A stretch of 64,000 bases of DNA. Source: Trissonchulus latispiculum (Eukaryota > Nematoda > Enoplea > Enoplida > Ironidae). The translations under genes were made by a program, and so were the position numbers. The first letter of the stretch is position 1, and the number at the start of each line of letters is the position of its first letter. The stretch is from positions 1 to 64,000 of the forward strand of contig JASAND010030798.1 in the NCBI GenBank assembly GCA_030248195.1, read 5' to 3'. Shown here piece by piece: positions 47,492 to 60,455 of the stretch. The notes under the pieces were generated by a model, which saw nothing but the letters and a program-made list of their open reading frames with translations, did no database searches and had not been told where the DNA came from.

Positions 47492-48594
47492 GTTCGCATC
47501 CTTCCCGTTTTTAGTTGTTTTAGTTTATGTTTTAGTTTAAAGCTTATCAGACTTTTTCACATTTCATGGGTTTAAATTTCCTCATCAACACAGCTCCTGT
47601 AGTGTTTAAAAGTTTCTGCTTTAATAGTATTTCAATATATATTCATGTGCACTTATAAATTGAATCGAGGTGGATCCTTGTGGGGGATGGATAGCTAGCC
47701 GGAGAAAAAAGCTTGCTTGAAGCTTGATACTTGAAGATAGCTTCCGTGAAGGACCAATTTGCATTAGACGTTTATGTAATGAAATTTCCTGGGGAGAGTC
47801 AAATCACAGACCTTCCAATGTTCTGTATATCACAACTCTGAGAAGACCAGCATATAAGACAATACAAGTGATGCTCTTTGCAAGTCTCTCGCTCTTCCAA
47901 CACAAAAACTTCATTTCGAGCCTTGCAGTGTCGTACACAAGACGAAACGACCCGCACAACGTTGTTTTAAAGCCTTTTAAGTTTTGACTCCGTTTTAAAG
48001 ATTCGAACCGTCCATCCAATGTAAGCTCAAAGGATAGTAAACGAGGAGCATTTAGTCTGTTTCGAACACTCACGATAGCAGTTTGACGAAAGTTAGCCTG
48101 TTCATTTTATTGAATTTACTTGAAAAGGATGTTTGCTCTAAAATTTGGTTGTTTAATCCAATTTAAATTGGAAAATGTTAGTCACGCACGATCAGTTTAG
48201 CGTAGGCAAGAATTGTTACCTGATATGAATAATATATATATATGTATAAAAATATGACAAAAACAGTTATTATATGTTTCCAAATTCTGAATCCTATTTC
48301 TATGTTTCTCTGCTTTTTATAGTTTTTTCAGAGTATGCCCGATTTTACAGAAAAACAGAAAATGTGGTCGAACGCACTGTCGGAAGTAGAAATAGAATTA
48401 TTATTAAGTTATAAATTGAGAGCAGTGATTTTTAAAAATTATTATCTTTAGCATGCAGCACGTTTTCTGTTGGCAGGCTTGCTGCTGTTTAGCTGGCAGC
48501 TACGTAGTAGTTTTTTCGATTGTCAGCACAGCGCACTGCTGAAAGCTCATATTATCCGTAAAAAGTAACAACATGCATTTTATTCACACCATAC
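47492..48594. other. Intergenic DNA, nothing recognised
   Basis: Overlapping opposite-strand frames at 47724-47987 and 47804-48073 are not convincing as genes. Confidence 0.4.
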
Positions 48595-48790
48595 ATGTGC
48601 TTGGGGGGAATTGGGGAGGAGGGTTCACCCCCCAGACCTTGACCTCACCCCCTCCCCAGAGGGGTCCCGCACTCCCCCCAGAATCCGGATTTTTCTCGGT
48701 TTTTTGGGCAAAATACCGGAAAATCCGGTTTTCCAGCGGCCTCCGGCCGACGGTTCACCCCCCCTAAACTTCTCCTCTTGCACATGTCTG
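48595..48790. repeat. GC-rich MITE-like element
   Basis: Starts CATGTGCTTGGGGGGAATTG and ends CTTCTCCTCTTGCACATG, giving a short CATGTGC inverted terminus. The interior has an ACCGGAAAATCCGG palindrome and CCCC tracts, and resembles 40675-40800. Confidence 0.45.
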
Positions 48791-48858
48791 ATTCACACTG
48801 TTATAGTTCAAGGAATGTTAAAATTAACACATAATTAACACTTGCTTCAATTACTTGC

Positions 48859-49826
48859 TTAAGGTGGTGATTCCCTTTGGTCACATAAATTTTGCACCAT
48901 TATTACTCATCCATTACTTAGAGTTAAGAAGCCATTTTTATATCAAAATGTAGCTTGACATCTTCTCTTTTAGTGCATACCATGAAATCAATATTGCTTT
49001 TCTAAAATATTTTTAACACATTTTAGAAGAAGTATAATTTTCCAGATTTTTTGCAGACTCAAGTAATTTTTTCGCGAGACATCGGTTATATCATTCGATA
49101 CCTCCATCAAATAGCTGGGGCGATTTTTTATTTATTGGGAAATTGCTCTTGGTTAGAGAGAAATAAGCTGAAATGTGTGCGTAACCTGTATTTTGCCTAC
49201 ATTTTCCAAATTTGTCAAGCGACTACTTTAGCTAGAAAGCAGTTGGGGCAACTAAAAAATCGTCCCTGGCTATATTTGTGCAGAACACATTTGTTCAGTA
49301 GCAGCCCTCCAGCTTGCATGGCGAATGCTCCACAATCTTTGGAAAAAAATTGGTCGTGTTTTTGCAAAAACTACATTTTTTTATGATAGCAGCCTACAGG
49401 ATAGCAGTTGGAAGACGATCATGCGTCGGATAATTTGTCCCTGTGAGACCTTGTTTGATTTTACGGCTTGCGTAGTTCAAGAAATGTTGGATTGTTTGAT
49501 TTCTGCAAAAATGACAAGTTTTCGACGCCAAAACAAGAAAATCGGTTATATCTCACGGTAGAGAAAAGCTAGAAACTTGCTTTAAAAGACAAAAATGTGA
49601 AGCTCACTGAGATCTTTCGAATGAATATAGTCATAACTGTATAGCACTGCCAAACTTTCAGAAATTGGGAAAACCCACTCTGACCGGAAATCTCGAATTT
49701 TTGAATCGGGATTGCGCGGAGGGTGTTAGAACGCTAAATGAACTTATTTCGGAAAGTTTCCTCAAATTTCATCTTGATTTACACCGCCAAATAACAATAT
49801 GTGCCTAAAAGGAATCACCACCTTAA
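48859..49826 (-). mobile_element. TTAA-flanked MITE family A, copy 3
   Basis: Inverted relative to copies 1 and 2. TTAA lies at 48859-48862 and 49823-49826, with termini GGTGGTGATTCCC and GGAATCACCACC. It has small internal deletions compared with copy 2. Confidence 0.87.
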
Positions 49827-50924
49827 GAAGGTGTGTGAAGGAGACTTCACATCCTGCGCATCATAGTTTTTAGTTGCTATATAGAATAAAGCACTCGGTA
49901 GAGGTAAAAGAAGCAGTCGAACAGCAGCCTTAGTTGACTGGAATTTGTCAGATCTTCAAATTATTATTTATGAAACCTGCAGTTCATGTCGATCTCTGAA
50001 ATGATCTTAATCTCTAAGGGCCTTTTCGCGTGCAAGTTAAAAGAGTAGAGTTAAAATTTTTAACTGTTTAACCCTGCATGCAAGTTAAAATGAACTGTTT
50101 ATCTCTTCTAACCCTGTGCGCGAAAAGGATTGAGTAAATTTTAACACTTTTATCTCGTTTAACTCGCTGCGCGAAATGCCTCTCAATCGCGGGCTTAAAG
50201 TGGTGTGCTGGCTTTTTCTTTATACAGGGCTTTTTAGAATACGTTCCCCTAACTTTTTATTTGAGCTTTAGAGAGGTTCATTTACCATCTTTTAACTTAC
50301 AATGAGTATTTTTGGTTAAAATGCCTAAAATCCACTGTTCCATCGTTTCTTGATTTCTTCATCCACCTGAACCAGAAATTGATAGCTAGCTATGGAGGAA
50401 TAAAACTATACTAAAAAGCTTGGGTCGTCCTGCAATCTGCTTCCGTCTGGATGCATTGCTTATTACAGAATTCGGTTTTACGCAAACGTTGTATCTCACT
50501 ATTAAAAGTAGAAATATTTTCCATCAACTTTACATAGGACTCATACGTATGGTTCAGTCAGTGAAAGTAGTGTGGGAATTTAAAATACATTCAGTTTCAT
50601 TGCAGTTTCAGTCGACTCAAACTGGGTGGTTTCAGAATTATTCAATGACAAATAACAAAGAGAGTGTACAGGACTTCAAACTTGTTGTGTTTGCCTGCAT
50701 TCTGTACTTCAAACTAGAAAGTAACGAATTTTACATCGCAATATTTTCACTCGACACTTTGGCAGTGAAATGTTTTCTTTCAAGTTTAACGAGTTTAAAT
50801 AGCTTACAGGTCTGTAATTTTTACTTGCATTCGATACAAGCCATTGCTGTCCTAATTTCAAGTGTCGATCTATGGTTGCGTAACGGGACCAGTCTGCATT
50901 TCACTTAGGGTGGAAAGTAAATAA
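49827..50924. other. Intergenic DNA with one long but unconvincing frame
   Basis: A 162-residue plus-strand frame (50420-50908) is the longest unexplained one here. It has no domain, signal peptide or biased conserved motif that I recognise. GTTAAA-rich repeats occur at about 50030-50165. Confidence 0.4.
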
Positions 50925-51012
50925 TTGACCCGGGTTGGGATCGAACTAGAGTCCAGAGTCCATCCGCACTGCAGTGAAACGTGCTGTCACTACACCGCCG
51001 AGCAATCAGCTC
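50925..51012 (-). repeat. tRNA-derived SINE-like sequence
   Basis: On the minus strand, GGCGGTGTAGTGACAGCACG resembles an A-box region and GTTCGATCCCAACC a B-box, about 50 bases apart. The stems do not form a full cloverleaf, so this is more likely a SINE head than a tRNA gene. Confidence 0.4.
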
Positions 51013-51105
51013 AACTCCCATATTAGGCTTATCAATCTTTCCTATGCCTGCTCCCCATACAATAAGGAAGAGCAGCGCTGATAGGACTGCGTCCTTGCTA
51101 GAACT

Positions 51106-52008
51106 TTAAGGTGCTAGTATCCTTTTGTGCAGTGCTTTTGTGGTTATTTTTTGAAACACTATAACTTTCGCAATTTTGGGAGTTGGAAAGAGCTTTATAA
51201 ATCTTATTATCTGAAGCGTTTTAAAGCTTATTATCTGAACATTCACAGCTTACGAAACTGGCAAAATTAGCAAAAAATAGCAGAAATTTTCTGACATGCT
51301 GACATCTAACAGGCTGAATATAGACCAAAAATTTTCGAACATCGATTTCTGAAAACTGAAGAATCGGCTAATAATTCTTTTTATGCCATTATATGAAGGA
51401 CATCTAAGAGGACGACCAAGAAAACCGTCCCTCCGCAGAAGTATGTACTTCGATTCTGCCAAAAATCTCCGGAATCCGTCGAGTAGTTTTTGAGAAATCG
51501 ATGTTCGAAACAAAATAATAGCAGTTTTGCAAAACGATTTTTTTGGCCAAATCTCTAGTTTAAAGCAATTAAGTCCGGCTAATAGGCATTCATAAAATGG
51601 GCATTTGGACGCTGTATCGATTGAGTATGAATAAGCCAACTTTGTCCTTAACATGTGGCAGTAACTTTGAAAAAACTGATTTCCTCAAAAATAGCCATTT
51701 TTGACCCTCAAAACAGTTTTTTGCTTATACTGACTTAAGCACTGGAAATAGCTCAAAGGTTATAATTAGCAAAAATGCTCATTTTCGTGTCCTCTTTCCA
51801 GCCATAACAACCAATCCCGTGTCTTGTCCACCTACTGGGAGCCTAAGGCCAAAAACCAAAACTTTCTTATCTTTGGGCCTAAAAATACGGGACTGGTCCC
51901 AGAATGTTAAAGAGCACGGAAATGGGTTATTTCGTAAGTTTTAGCTATTTACGTAAAAGGCTTAAAGCCGTTTAAGTAAAAATGTCCGAAAGGAAACCAG
52001 CACCTTAA
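51106..52008. mobile_element. TTAA-flanked MITE family B
   Basis: The termini GGTGCTAGTATCCTTT (from 51110) and AAAGGAAACCAGCACC (to 52004) are inverted with two mismatches, and TTAA lies at 51106-51109 and 52005-52008. The right TTAA is shared with MITE A copy 4. The interior has inverted segments around 51337 and 51488 (CGAACATCGATTTCT). No transposase is present; the 134-residue minus frame inside is probably fortuitous. Confidence 0.75.
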
Positions 52009-52993
52009 GGTGGTTATTCCCTTTGGTCACATAATGTTTGCACCATTATTACTCATTCATTACTTGGAGTTAAGAAGCCATTTTTATATCAAAATGTAGC
52101 TTGACATTTTCTCTTTTTCATGCATGCCACGAAACTAATGTTGCTTTTCTAAAATATTTTTAACACATTTTAGAAGAAGTATAATCTTCCAGAATTTTTG
52201 CAGTCTCAAGTAATTTTTTTCGCGAGACATCGGTTATATCATTCGATACCTCCATCGAATAGCTGGGGACGATTTTTTATTTATTGTGAAATCGCTCTTC
52301 GTTATAGAGATATAAGCTGAAATGTGTGTATAACCTGCATTTTGCCTACTTTTTCCAAATTTGTCAAACGATTACTTTAGCTAGAAAGCAGCAATCGGGG
52401 CAACTAAAAAATCGTCCCTGGGTATATTTGTGCAGAACACATTTGTTCAGTAGCAGCCCTCCAGCTTGCATGGTGAATGCTCTACAATCTTTGGAAAAAA
52501 TTGGTCGTGTTTTTGCAAAAACTACATTTTTTATGATAGCAGCCTACAGGATAACAGTTGGAAGGCGATCATGCGTCGGATAATTTGTCCCTGTTAGACC
52601 TTCAGATCGACGCCCTTAGTTTGATTTTACGGCTTGCGTAGTTCAAGAAATGTTGGATTATTTGATATCTGCAAAAATGACAAGTTTTCGACGCGAAAAC
52701 AAGAAAATCGGCTATATCTCACGGTAGAGAAAAGCTAGAAACTTGCTTTAAAAAGCAAAAATGTGAAGCTCAATGAGATCTTTTGAATGCTTATAGTCAT
52801 AACTGTATAGCTGCTGCCAAACGTTAAGAAATTGGAAAAAACCACTCTGACCGGAAATCTCGAATTTTTGAATCGGGATTGCGCGGGGGGTATTAGAACG
52901 CTAAAACAACTTATTTCAGAAAGTTTCATCAAATTTCATCCTGATTTACGCCACCAAATAACAATATGTGCCCAAAAGGAATCACCACCTTAA
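52005..52993 (-). mobile_element. TTAA-flanked MITE family A, copy 4
   Basis: Same orientation as copy 3. TTAA lies at 52005-52008 and 52990-52993. Termini are GGTGGTTATTCCC and GGAATCACCACC. It directly abuts MITE B through a single TTAA. Confidence 0.88.
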
Positions 52994-53124
52994 GGGCACT
53001 CCTTTAGGGTGTTAAGGACAACGCTCCGTTCACTACTTACCAAGCTTTTATTTGTTTTCATTTTCAGATGAGTTAAGCTGAAGTGGTCATTTATTTATTC
53101 TGATTGACCAAGTGAACGGCAAAT

Positions 53125-56059
53125 ATGGGAATCGCAGGAAATCTTTCCTGTGAATGCAGCAGTGGTCTAATTTTGCCAATCATTAACGAATGCGATTGGT
53201 CCAGCAGCTTCCGGGCGTTTCTTTACCTAATTGGCATGCTGTATTCCTTTCTTGGCATTGCCATTGCAGCAGATGTATTTATGTGCGCTATCGAAAAGAT
53301 AACTAGTAAAACCAAAAAGATAAAAATTGTAAAGGAAAATGCTGGCGACGAGGAAACTGCGAGTCTCAGTTCAGAAGTAGAATATCGTGAGGTGGAAGTA
53401 TGGAACCCCACTGTGGCTAATCTAACCCTAATGGCACTGGGAAGCAGCGCCCCTGAAATACTGCTCTCCATAATTGAAATTGTTGGTAAGAGAACACGAT
53501 TTTCACTAGACATATTTTAGAAATAATATTCCTATTTTTGTACATTAGCTAAAAAATTGCTCTTGAACATGGGGTTGAATAATAATTACTGGTACGTAAA
53601 AGCTTTGACAGGGAAAACGAAGGAAAATAATATGCTGCCAAACAAACGCAACTTGTAGTGCCCGTGTCGGACCCATCGGCCTAGAAGACTAGGTTTTAAT
53701 TTTTTACTAATTTTTAACTGATGTTAGGGTTGCGTAATACTTCCGTTTATAATTTCTGTAGCTCGTTTGTTCAGCATTGTTTTAATAGAATAATATTAGC
53801 TAGCAGCGTTTCTCTGCTCCAACTGCCACTTGTTAGTTTCACAAAAAACTAATAATTTAAACCGAACATTAGATTTATTGATTCAGTCAAAAATTACTCA
53901 TTTCGATTTTGACTTAAATGTGTATAAATAGCTACTTAGTACCTATTTTGATACATCCCTGCCTGACCATGAAATTGTTTTCTATTTTAGGTGGAGGATT
54001 CTATTCGGGTGAACTCGGACCGTCCACCATTGTTGGATCAGCAGCCTTCAATCTGCTCTGCATCGCCGCAGTTTGCATTGTCTCCGTTCCCAGTCCTGAT
54101 ACACGACGTATCAAGGCCATCTATGTTTTCGCAGTTACGGCTGCTTTTGCAATTTTAGCCTATCTTTGGCTTTTGGTCATTCTCGTGGGTTCCAGTCCAG
54201 ATAAGGTGGAAATCTGGGAAGCTTTTCTCACCTTAGTCTGGTTTGTTGTTTTGATAGTCTTGGCCTACCTTATGGACACAATGCCGTGGAAGAAGTCTCG
54301 AAAGGCCAGTCCTGGGAAGGCGGTAGAGAAAGGGTTGAAGCTGAGTCCTGCCCTGAAGCAGGAGCTTTGGAGAGAATTGGAGAAGGAAACAGCGATTCGG
54401 TATCCGAATCTAACTCCTCAAGAGTTGGCCAGAATTGTGGCGTCCAAGATCCGATCCATGCAACCGCACGATCGACTCTACTACAGAATTCAGGCTACAA
54501 GATGGTTGGATGGAAGAAGGTCGGTGCTCCATGAAACGATGCCAGGCTACGGTAGAAAAGTACCCGAAGCCGGCAGTCTTAGTGATCTGGCAGTAAAGAG
54601 TTTATCGGAACCCAGAAAAACTGTGGTAGAATTTGCTGCAAGAATCTATGGATTTTCTCCAGGAGATACCATCGTTCGTGCACGCCTGATTCGTCGAGGA
54701 CGTCATACCAATCGGAAGATTATTGTTCGATACGAAACAGTCAGCGGATCTGCCGAACAAAATACTCATTTCATTCCAAAGAAGGAAACGGTAATCTTTG
54801 CACCCGGAGAAAACGAAAAGCTGATCAACTTTGACATAGTAGCCGGAAGTGAGTGGGAAAATCAGCAAGGCTTCTTCGTTCAGCTTCATCTGGAGGAAGG
54901 GGACAAGAAAACAAAAATCGGTACCTGTGCTCCGGCAATTATCCGATACAACGACCAAACCGGGGATCCTACATTCGAATTTGAGCGACACAATTTCAGT
55001 GTCAAGGAGAGTACCCGGCTAGCCAGAGTTCCCGTTCAAAGAATCTCTGGAGCCGTCAATACACCAGCCTCCGTCTACTGGTCCACAAAAGACGTCACCG
55101 CTCACGAAGGAACAGATTACATTGGAGGAGAGGGAATACTTAAGTTTGAGTCCGGAGAAGCGCTAAAATACGTCGATGTGCCCATAATTGACGATATGGA
55201 GGAGGAGAAGACGGAAACCTTTGAAGTGGATCTGCTTAAGGTTGCCGAGGGTGGTGGAACGCTGGGAATGCGAACGACAGCTGTCGTTGCCATTCTCAGC
55301 GATGATGGAGTGAAAGAAATGTTCTCCCAGATGGACAAACTGATACCTAATATGATCGACTCAATGACTCCGGGAGCCCAGTCCTGGAGACAGCAAATCC
55401 TGCTGGCGTCCAGCGTGAACGGAGGTGACCTGCCAGAAGCAACTGCCAAGGACGTTATCAGCCACGTACTAGCTTTCCCGTTCAAGATTATTTTTGCTCT
55501 GGTTCCACCGCCTCTTTTCTGCGGCGGTTGGCTGACATTTTTCATCGCCCTTGCCTTGATTGGTCTCTTGACGGCAATTGTGGGCGACCTCGCGTCCATC
55601 TTTGGTTGTCTGGTTGGCCTAAAAGACTCTGTTACTGCAATCACTTTTGTGGCCCTGGGGACCAGCCTTCCGGACACTTTTGCCTCTAGATTGGCTGCTG
55701 TTCAAGAGGACACTGCAGACAATTCTATTGGCAATATTACTGGGAGCAATTCTGTCAACGTGTTCCTGGGTCTGGGCATTCCTTGGTTGATTGCGGCCAT
55801 CTACTGGGAAGCTCAGGGGAAATACTTCCGGGTTACGGCCGGTTCCCTTGGCTTCTCAGTCATGATTTACACTATTGTTGCCTCACTGTGCATTGCACTG
55901 CTGATGGCACGTCGGTTTCTTGGTGCTTTTGGTCGGGCTGAGCTGGGTGGACCTGCAGGTTTGAAGTGGGCCTGTGGGATCTTTTTGGTATTTTTGTGGA
56001 TCCTTTATGTTCTGTTATCCTCCCTTCAAGCCTATGGGCACATTGGTGGTTTCAATTAG
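53125..56059 (+). CDS. Na+/Ca2+ exchanger (NCX), canonical (2 exons)
   Basis: Exons 53125-53485 and 53991-56059 (GTAAGA donor, TTTTAG acceptor) encode 809 residues. NCX proteins exchange Na+ for Ca2+ across the plasma membrane. Alpha-1 spans about 98-142 with ALGSSAPE at 104-111 and STIVGSAAFN at 132-141; the exon junction falls between these halves. Two Calx-beta domains occupy about 328-439 and 447-559. Alpha-2 spans about 674-716 with GTSLPDTFAS and GNITGSNSVN. The C-terminus ends SSLQAYGHIGGFN as in animal NCX. The second Calx-beta domain keeps an acidic loop (IIDDMEEEKTETF), but the first has DIVAGSEWENQQGFF where NCX1-type proteins have an acidic Ca2+-binding run. A TTTTCAG at 53061-53067 may be a leader-intron acceptor. 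Confidence 0.95.
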
Positions 56060-56700
56060 ACGATGTGACCAGGATGGTGATGGTTTCAGGGCTTAATCTC
56101 ATAAAACGCCAAACAACATTTGCTAACATTTATTATTTACTGTGCTTGTGCTTGTGCTTGCAGTTAGATGCATTCATCTTCTTCTTCTTACTATTATTTT
56201 ATTGTCATTATTATTATTATTAAAGTGTTGTAGCCCAAAACCAACTTAGCTTGCTCAATCAAAATAATCACGTGTGCCAGGAACAAGAATTTGACATAGC
56301 TCAGAAGCCAATAACTGGCAGCCAGTCGGTAGTTACGATTTACGAAGAACGCCAATGGCATATCTTGGTTAAAAGAGGCTTATTTTAATCTGGGAATAGT
56401 CACCATACCTATTCGCAATGTTTTGTTATCGTTAAACTTAAACAGTACTAAAACGCAACGAACTTAGGGGATTGTCTTCTGTGAATATGAAGAATCCAAT
56501 ACTTTTCGATTCCACTGAATTTTTCGATGCATTAGAAGATTGTGTGAGTTCAGGCATGTGAGACCGTTTTATTTTGATTTACAAGGTTTTTATGGATGGT
56601 GACAAGGCCAGTCAATCACACACAACACATTGCCAACTTTAATGCAATTATTAAAGCTAGTGGTGATTGGAGAAAATTTTGGAGGGTGGGGGAAGAGGTA
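56060..56700. other. 3' flank of NCX
   Basis: Short TTATTATTATTA tract near 56205-56222 and pyrimidine runs. No further coding region is supported. Confidence 0.45.
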
Positions 56701-56733
56701 TTTTTGGGGGGGGGGGGGGGTGTGGAGGGGGGT

Positions 56734-56768
<35 letters not shown>

Positions 56769-56835
56769 CGGGGGGGGGGGGGGGGGGGGGTGTGGTTGTT
56801 AAGGGGGGAGAAGTGGGGGGTGGGGGGGATATGTA
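56701..56835. repeat. Poly-G low-complexity tract
   Basis: About 135 bases are almost entirely G with scattered T, A and C. It could be a real G-run or an assembly/base-calling artefact. The Gly-rich and Pro-rich frames across it are meaningless. Confidence 0.9.
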
Positions 56836-57785
56836 ATGGAAAAGGCAAAATGAACCCTAAAATGTACAGGGAAAAAGCTTAACTTGTGGGAGCTTGTGAC
56901 TCCCGATAGAATTGATCTGAGCTCTTAATGAATGGCGTGCTTGTGGAATTTTGATGTGAACTGTGAAACGTCCAGGCATTGTATAAAGTAACTGTCCCGC
57001 AGTTACCAGAGTTGCCAGTCAGTGTGAATCCCCCCAGAAACTTATTATTAGGGACATAGGTTCTAGTGTAAATAGGAAGAATAAGACATAAAATAGCATT
57101 ACGCTCACGCAATGACACGAAAATGGAATAGAACCTCAGTGGAACGTAGTCTAAGAAAGCCTAGGTAGGCTATCAGCCAGTAATGGAGGGGTCGTTACCC
57201 TTCCCGGGTCAGTAATAGGCCCTAATACGGTTTTCCGTATAATGGAGGAGTCGTTACTCTTCCCAGGCCACGAATAAGGCCTCACATTATCAAGAAACCA
57301 CTCAGAAACTGTTTAAAATAGCTGAAAATCATCAAAGAAAATAAGCTCGACGAAGGAAGTTGTTTAATAACCAGCAACTTAACAAGAAACTTCGAGTTTA
57401 AAACGTTGTATGCAGTTAATCAGTGCGAATATTGGAAGATGGGTCAAAATAAGGCCATAATTCGCCCATTAGGGGCACGGAACAGTGTTAATTAGTGTTC
57501 ATATGTGTTAATTAGGCTTAATTTGCATTAGTTAGGTGATAATTAGTTAATTAGTCATATTTTTGGTCAAAATATAAGTTGGTTTTATCTGAAAGGCAAT
57601 TCTCTGCTGATTCTAAAACTCCAAACCCGGTCACCTAACTCCCAATATTGCGAAAGTTATAAGCGAAAGAAGTTTTGTTTAAGTTACATTTTAATTTTGT
57701 AATATTGGCCTTGGGTGACCTTACAACAATGCGTAACTACTTGTGAGGTTACGCCCATTCATGTTTCCATTCACACCCCCAGAGC
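56836..57785. repeat. Non-coding DNA with a short tandem duplication
   Basis: At 57181-57283 a roughly 40-base unit is duplicated (AATGGAGGGGTCGTTACCC and AATGGAGGAGTCGTTACTC, both followed by TTCCC.GG..A.GAATA-like sequence). TTAATTAG-type motifs recur at 57485-57565. Confidence 0.5.
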
Positions 57786-60455
57786 CTCTGCTGGCTCTCT
57801 CCCAGCAGAGACTTGCCTCGCAGAGAGGATTTTAACACATACACATAGCATGAAATTACGTTCGGAGGGGGCTTAACTCCCTCCCCAATAATTTAAAAGA
57901 AATGAAACTAGTTAGTCTTAGGTAGTTAGGTACGTAGATTAATAATATCTAACTTATATTTTCTGAAAAATTACGTAGCTAATGGTATGCATATTTTTTA
58001 CGCAACAATTGCCCTTCCGTTTCTTTTCCAGCTAGACTTAGAGTCTTGGCGAGGAAGGACAATTGTTGCTGGGATCAACGGGCGGCTTCCCTTGTCTACG
58101 GCCGAAAGGTCAAGTCCAAAAAGAAAGAAAGGGGCTTGGAGACAAGGGAAGGCCTAAAAATAACAAACATAAATTTTACTAAATAACACGGCCAAATTGG
58201 CAATTATTATTTATTTTTCCATATTCGGCCCCGAGTGGCCTTTATTGTGTACAATTTCATTTTTTCATTCTTTTAACTTCATTTTTAAAGCCAGTATTTT
58301 CCCCTTTGGTTACCTTTACGTGGTAACCAAAAAGTCTGCAAAGTTTCCCAAAATTCAGCTTGGGAAATAAATCAAATTAGGGTCAGTTGGAGGGTCATAA
58401 TTCCTTGTTCTCGTTAATCTCCCCTCCAACGGACCAGCCGCGTGGCCAGCCCGAGTTGGGCACACGCTTTAAGATAGGGAGCTTCCAGAAATTTCTGGAA
58501 GCTCCAATAAAATCAAAGAAAGTCCGACAGACAAAGCAAACACCAGTGAGCTGTCAGATTGCTGTCAGCTCACTGGAACTTTCAAATTTTCATCAGTGTT
58601 TGTTTGAGATTCGGCCGAGAGCGGTCGCTTACCTCCCCCCCAATCTGAGTGTACTTCCCGTTGTGCCAGCGTTTTGGCCGGGAACAAAAGTACACTTTTC
58701 CCTTGCTAGGACGCGAGTTAGGGACCCCTTCTGACCCACACTGGTCAGAAGGGATGATCTAAGCAACACAGCAAACACCGCACGTTGAGGGCCAGATGAG
58801 CGCACTATGCTCGGCCGAAATACCACACCAGGAACGCACTTCTAGGGATTTTTAAGAGGCCTCTTTTTGGCCTAAAAACTTCACTTTTTGTGGCCTTCGG
58901 GCCTTGTTTAAAATTAACTGTGTCAACCAAGCCACGGCCTGAATGGCCTTAATTTTTGTAGGGGCGTACGCCCAAAATATTTTTGTGTATTGATGCTGTT
59001 TTTGGGGTTTTGATGAATTGGGATTTTGAGTGGGGACCCACCCCTAAGCTGAGATAGGAGGTCCCTTGGTCATGACCTCATATTAGAACTGAGTTAATTT
59101 AGGGACTGTTTTCCCCACAGCCGGCAATTAGGAATTGCCGGCCATATTCGCAAAAGTAGGCGCTAGTGAAGCTAACAATATTGTCTGTAATTATGCATTG
59201 TTGTCGTGAACTGTAATTGTGTGTGGTTCGGCTTATCCAAGAAAATCAGTAGGCATTAAAACTCAGAATCATTTTTTATCATTAATTATCAAGTTGTTTT
59301 AAAAGGGAACGGCCGAATTCCCTGTGTTAATTTAATTAATTTAAAGCTGTCCTTAGCGGAGATGTCTGTGTGATTTGCTTTTAGTAATAATTGCCTAAGC
59401 AATTATTACTCGTTCCGCTTGCAATTCAAATAACCAAAGTTTCTAAAATCCAACAAAAGTTTCTTTTATCAAAGTTATCAAAGTTCCAGGGTTTAAAGCA
59501 AAATACTGGAAGTTACAAATCAAATTCATTTCAGAATTAGGACCAAAATATGCATACTATAGGTAGGTAGGTCTCGCTAGGAAGTAGTTAGGATGTATTT
59601 TGTTTGTATAATTATCTGTGCCAATATTATTGTAATTTGTTGTGTGAATGAGACCCCCCAAATTTACGTAAGTGGCTGCCTGGGTAAACCCCTCATGGAG
59701 TGTGAGGTTCCAGAGCTAGCCTTCTTTTGTAAAGTGTGAATTAGTAATCAAAATTGTGTGAGTGCGAGGGTGAATGAGGGCATACCATGTAAACCCCCTT
59801 TGTCTGATAAGGGTATTGGGACTGCCAGAATGAATGAGTAAACTATTCAGATAGTAGGCAGGAAAGTGGGCCAAATTGAGTAGCAATTTGGACCCAAAAT
59901 TAGGATAAATTATAAACTGTAATGTTAGTTGGTTGGATGTGTAATTGCTGTAAAAGTGCTAATTTTGGAGTGAAAGTCGTAGCAATGTATATAAGAAATA
60001 AAGGTGATTTTGGCGATTTAGGCAGGTTTGGCAGTCTAGGGTCACGGGGACCCCCAATTAGGTCTGCCAAACCTGCTGGATTTCCGGTCATCCGTGTAGG
60101 TTGCCCTGCGATTAGGGGACGGATGGGCCGCATTCACGGAATCCAGAATTAGCCAAATCAAGGCCAGCATCGAACAGTTTAAACTATTATGAAATTAATC
60201 CAAAACCTTAGTTTTAATTAGCGGAAGTTCCGATTAGCGGACTAGTAATTTAGTAGTTCTAGGTAGGAAAATGTTAGACTAGTTTTGTTGTGTTAATTAG
60301 CGGAAGTTCTTAAGGATTGGGAAAGAGTTAGCTCTACGATAGGGATATTAATGGTCTTGGCTTAAAAGTAGCATGGGTTCACGGTCGTTACCGTAATCAT
60401 TTAACTTCCCATGTAAAAGGCCAAAAGATGAGCCAAATTAAAAGAAAAGAAGTAG

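Noticed and set aside
50420..50908. 162-residue plus-strand open frame
   Set aside because: No signal peptide, domain, motif or splice context. Its length is possible by chance in AT-rich DNA, and a SINE-like sequence begins just after it.
51250..51654. 134-residue minus-strand frame
   Set aside because: It lies wholly inside TTAA MITE B and covers that element's inverted segments, with no recognisable protein features.
56596..56882. Poly-Gly and poly-Pro frames
   Set aside because: Encoded by a G homopolymer tract of doubtful sequence quality.
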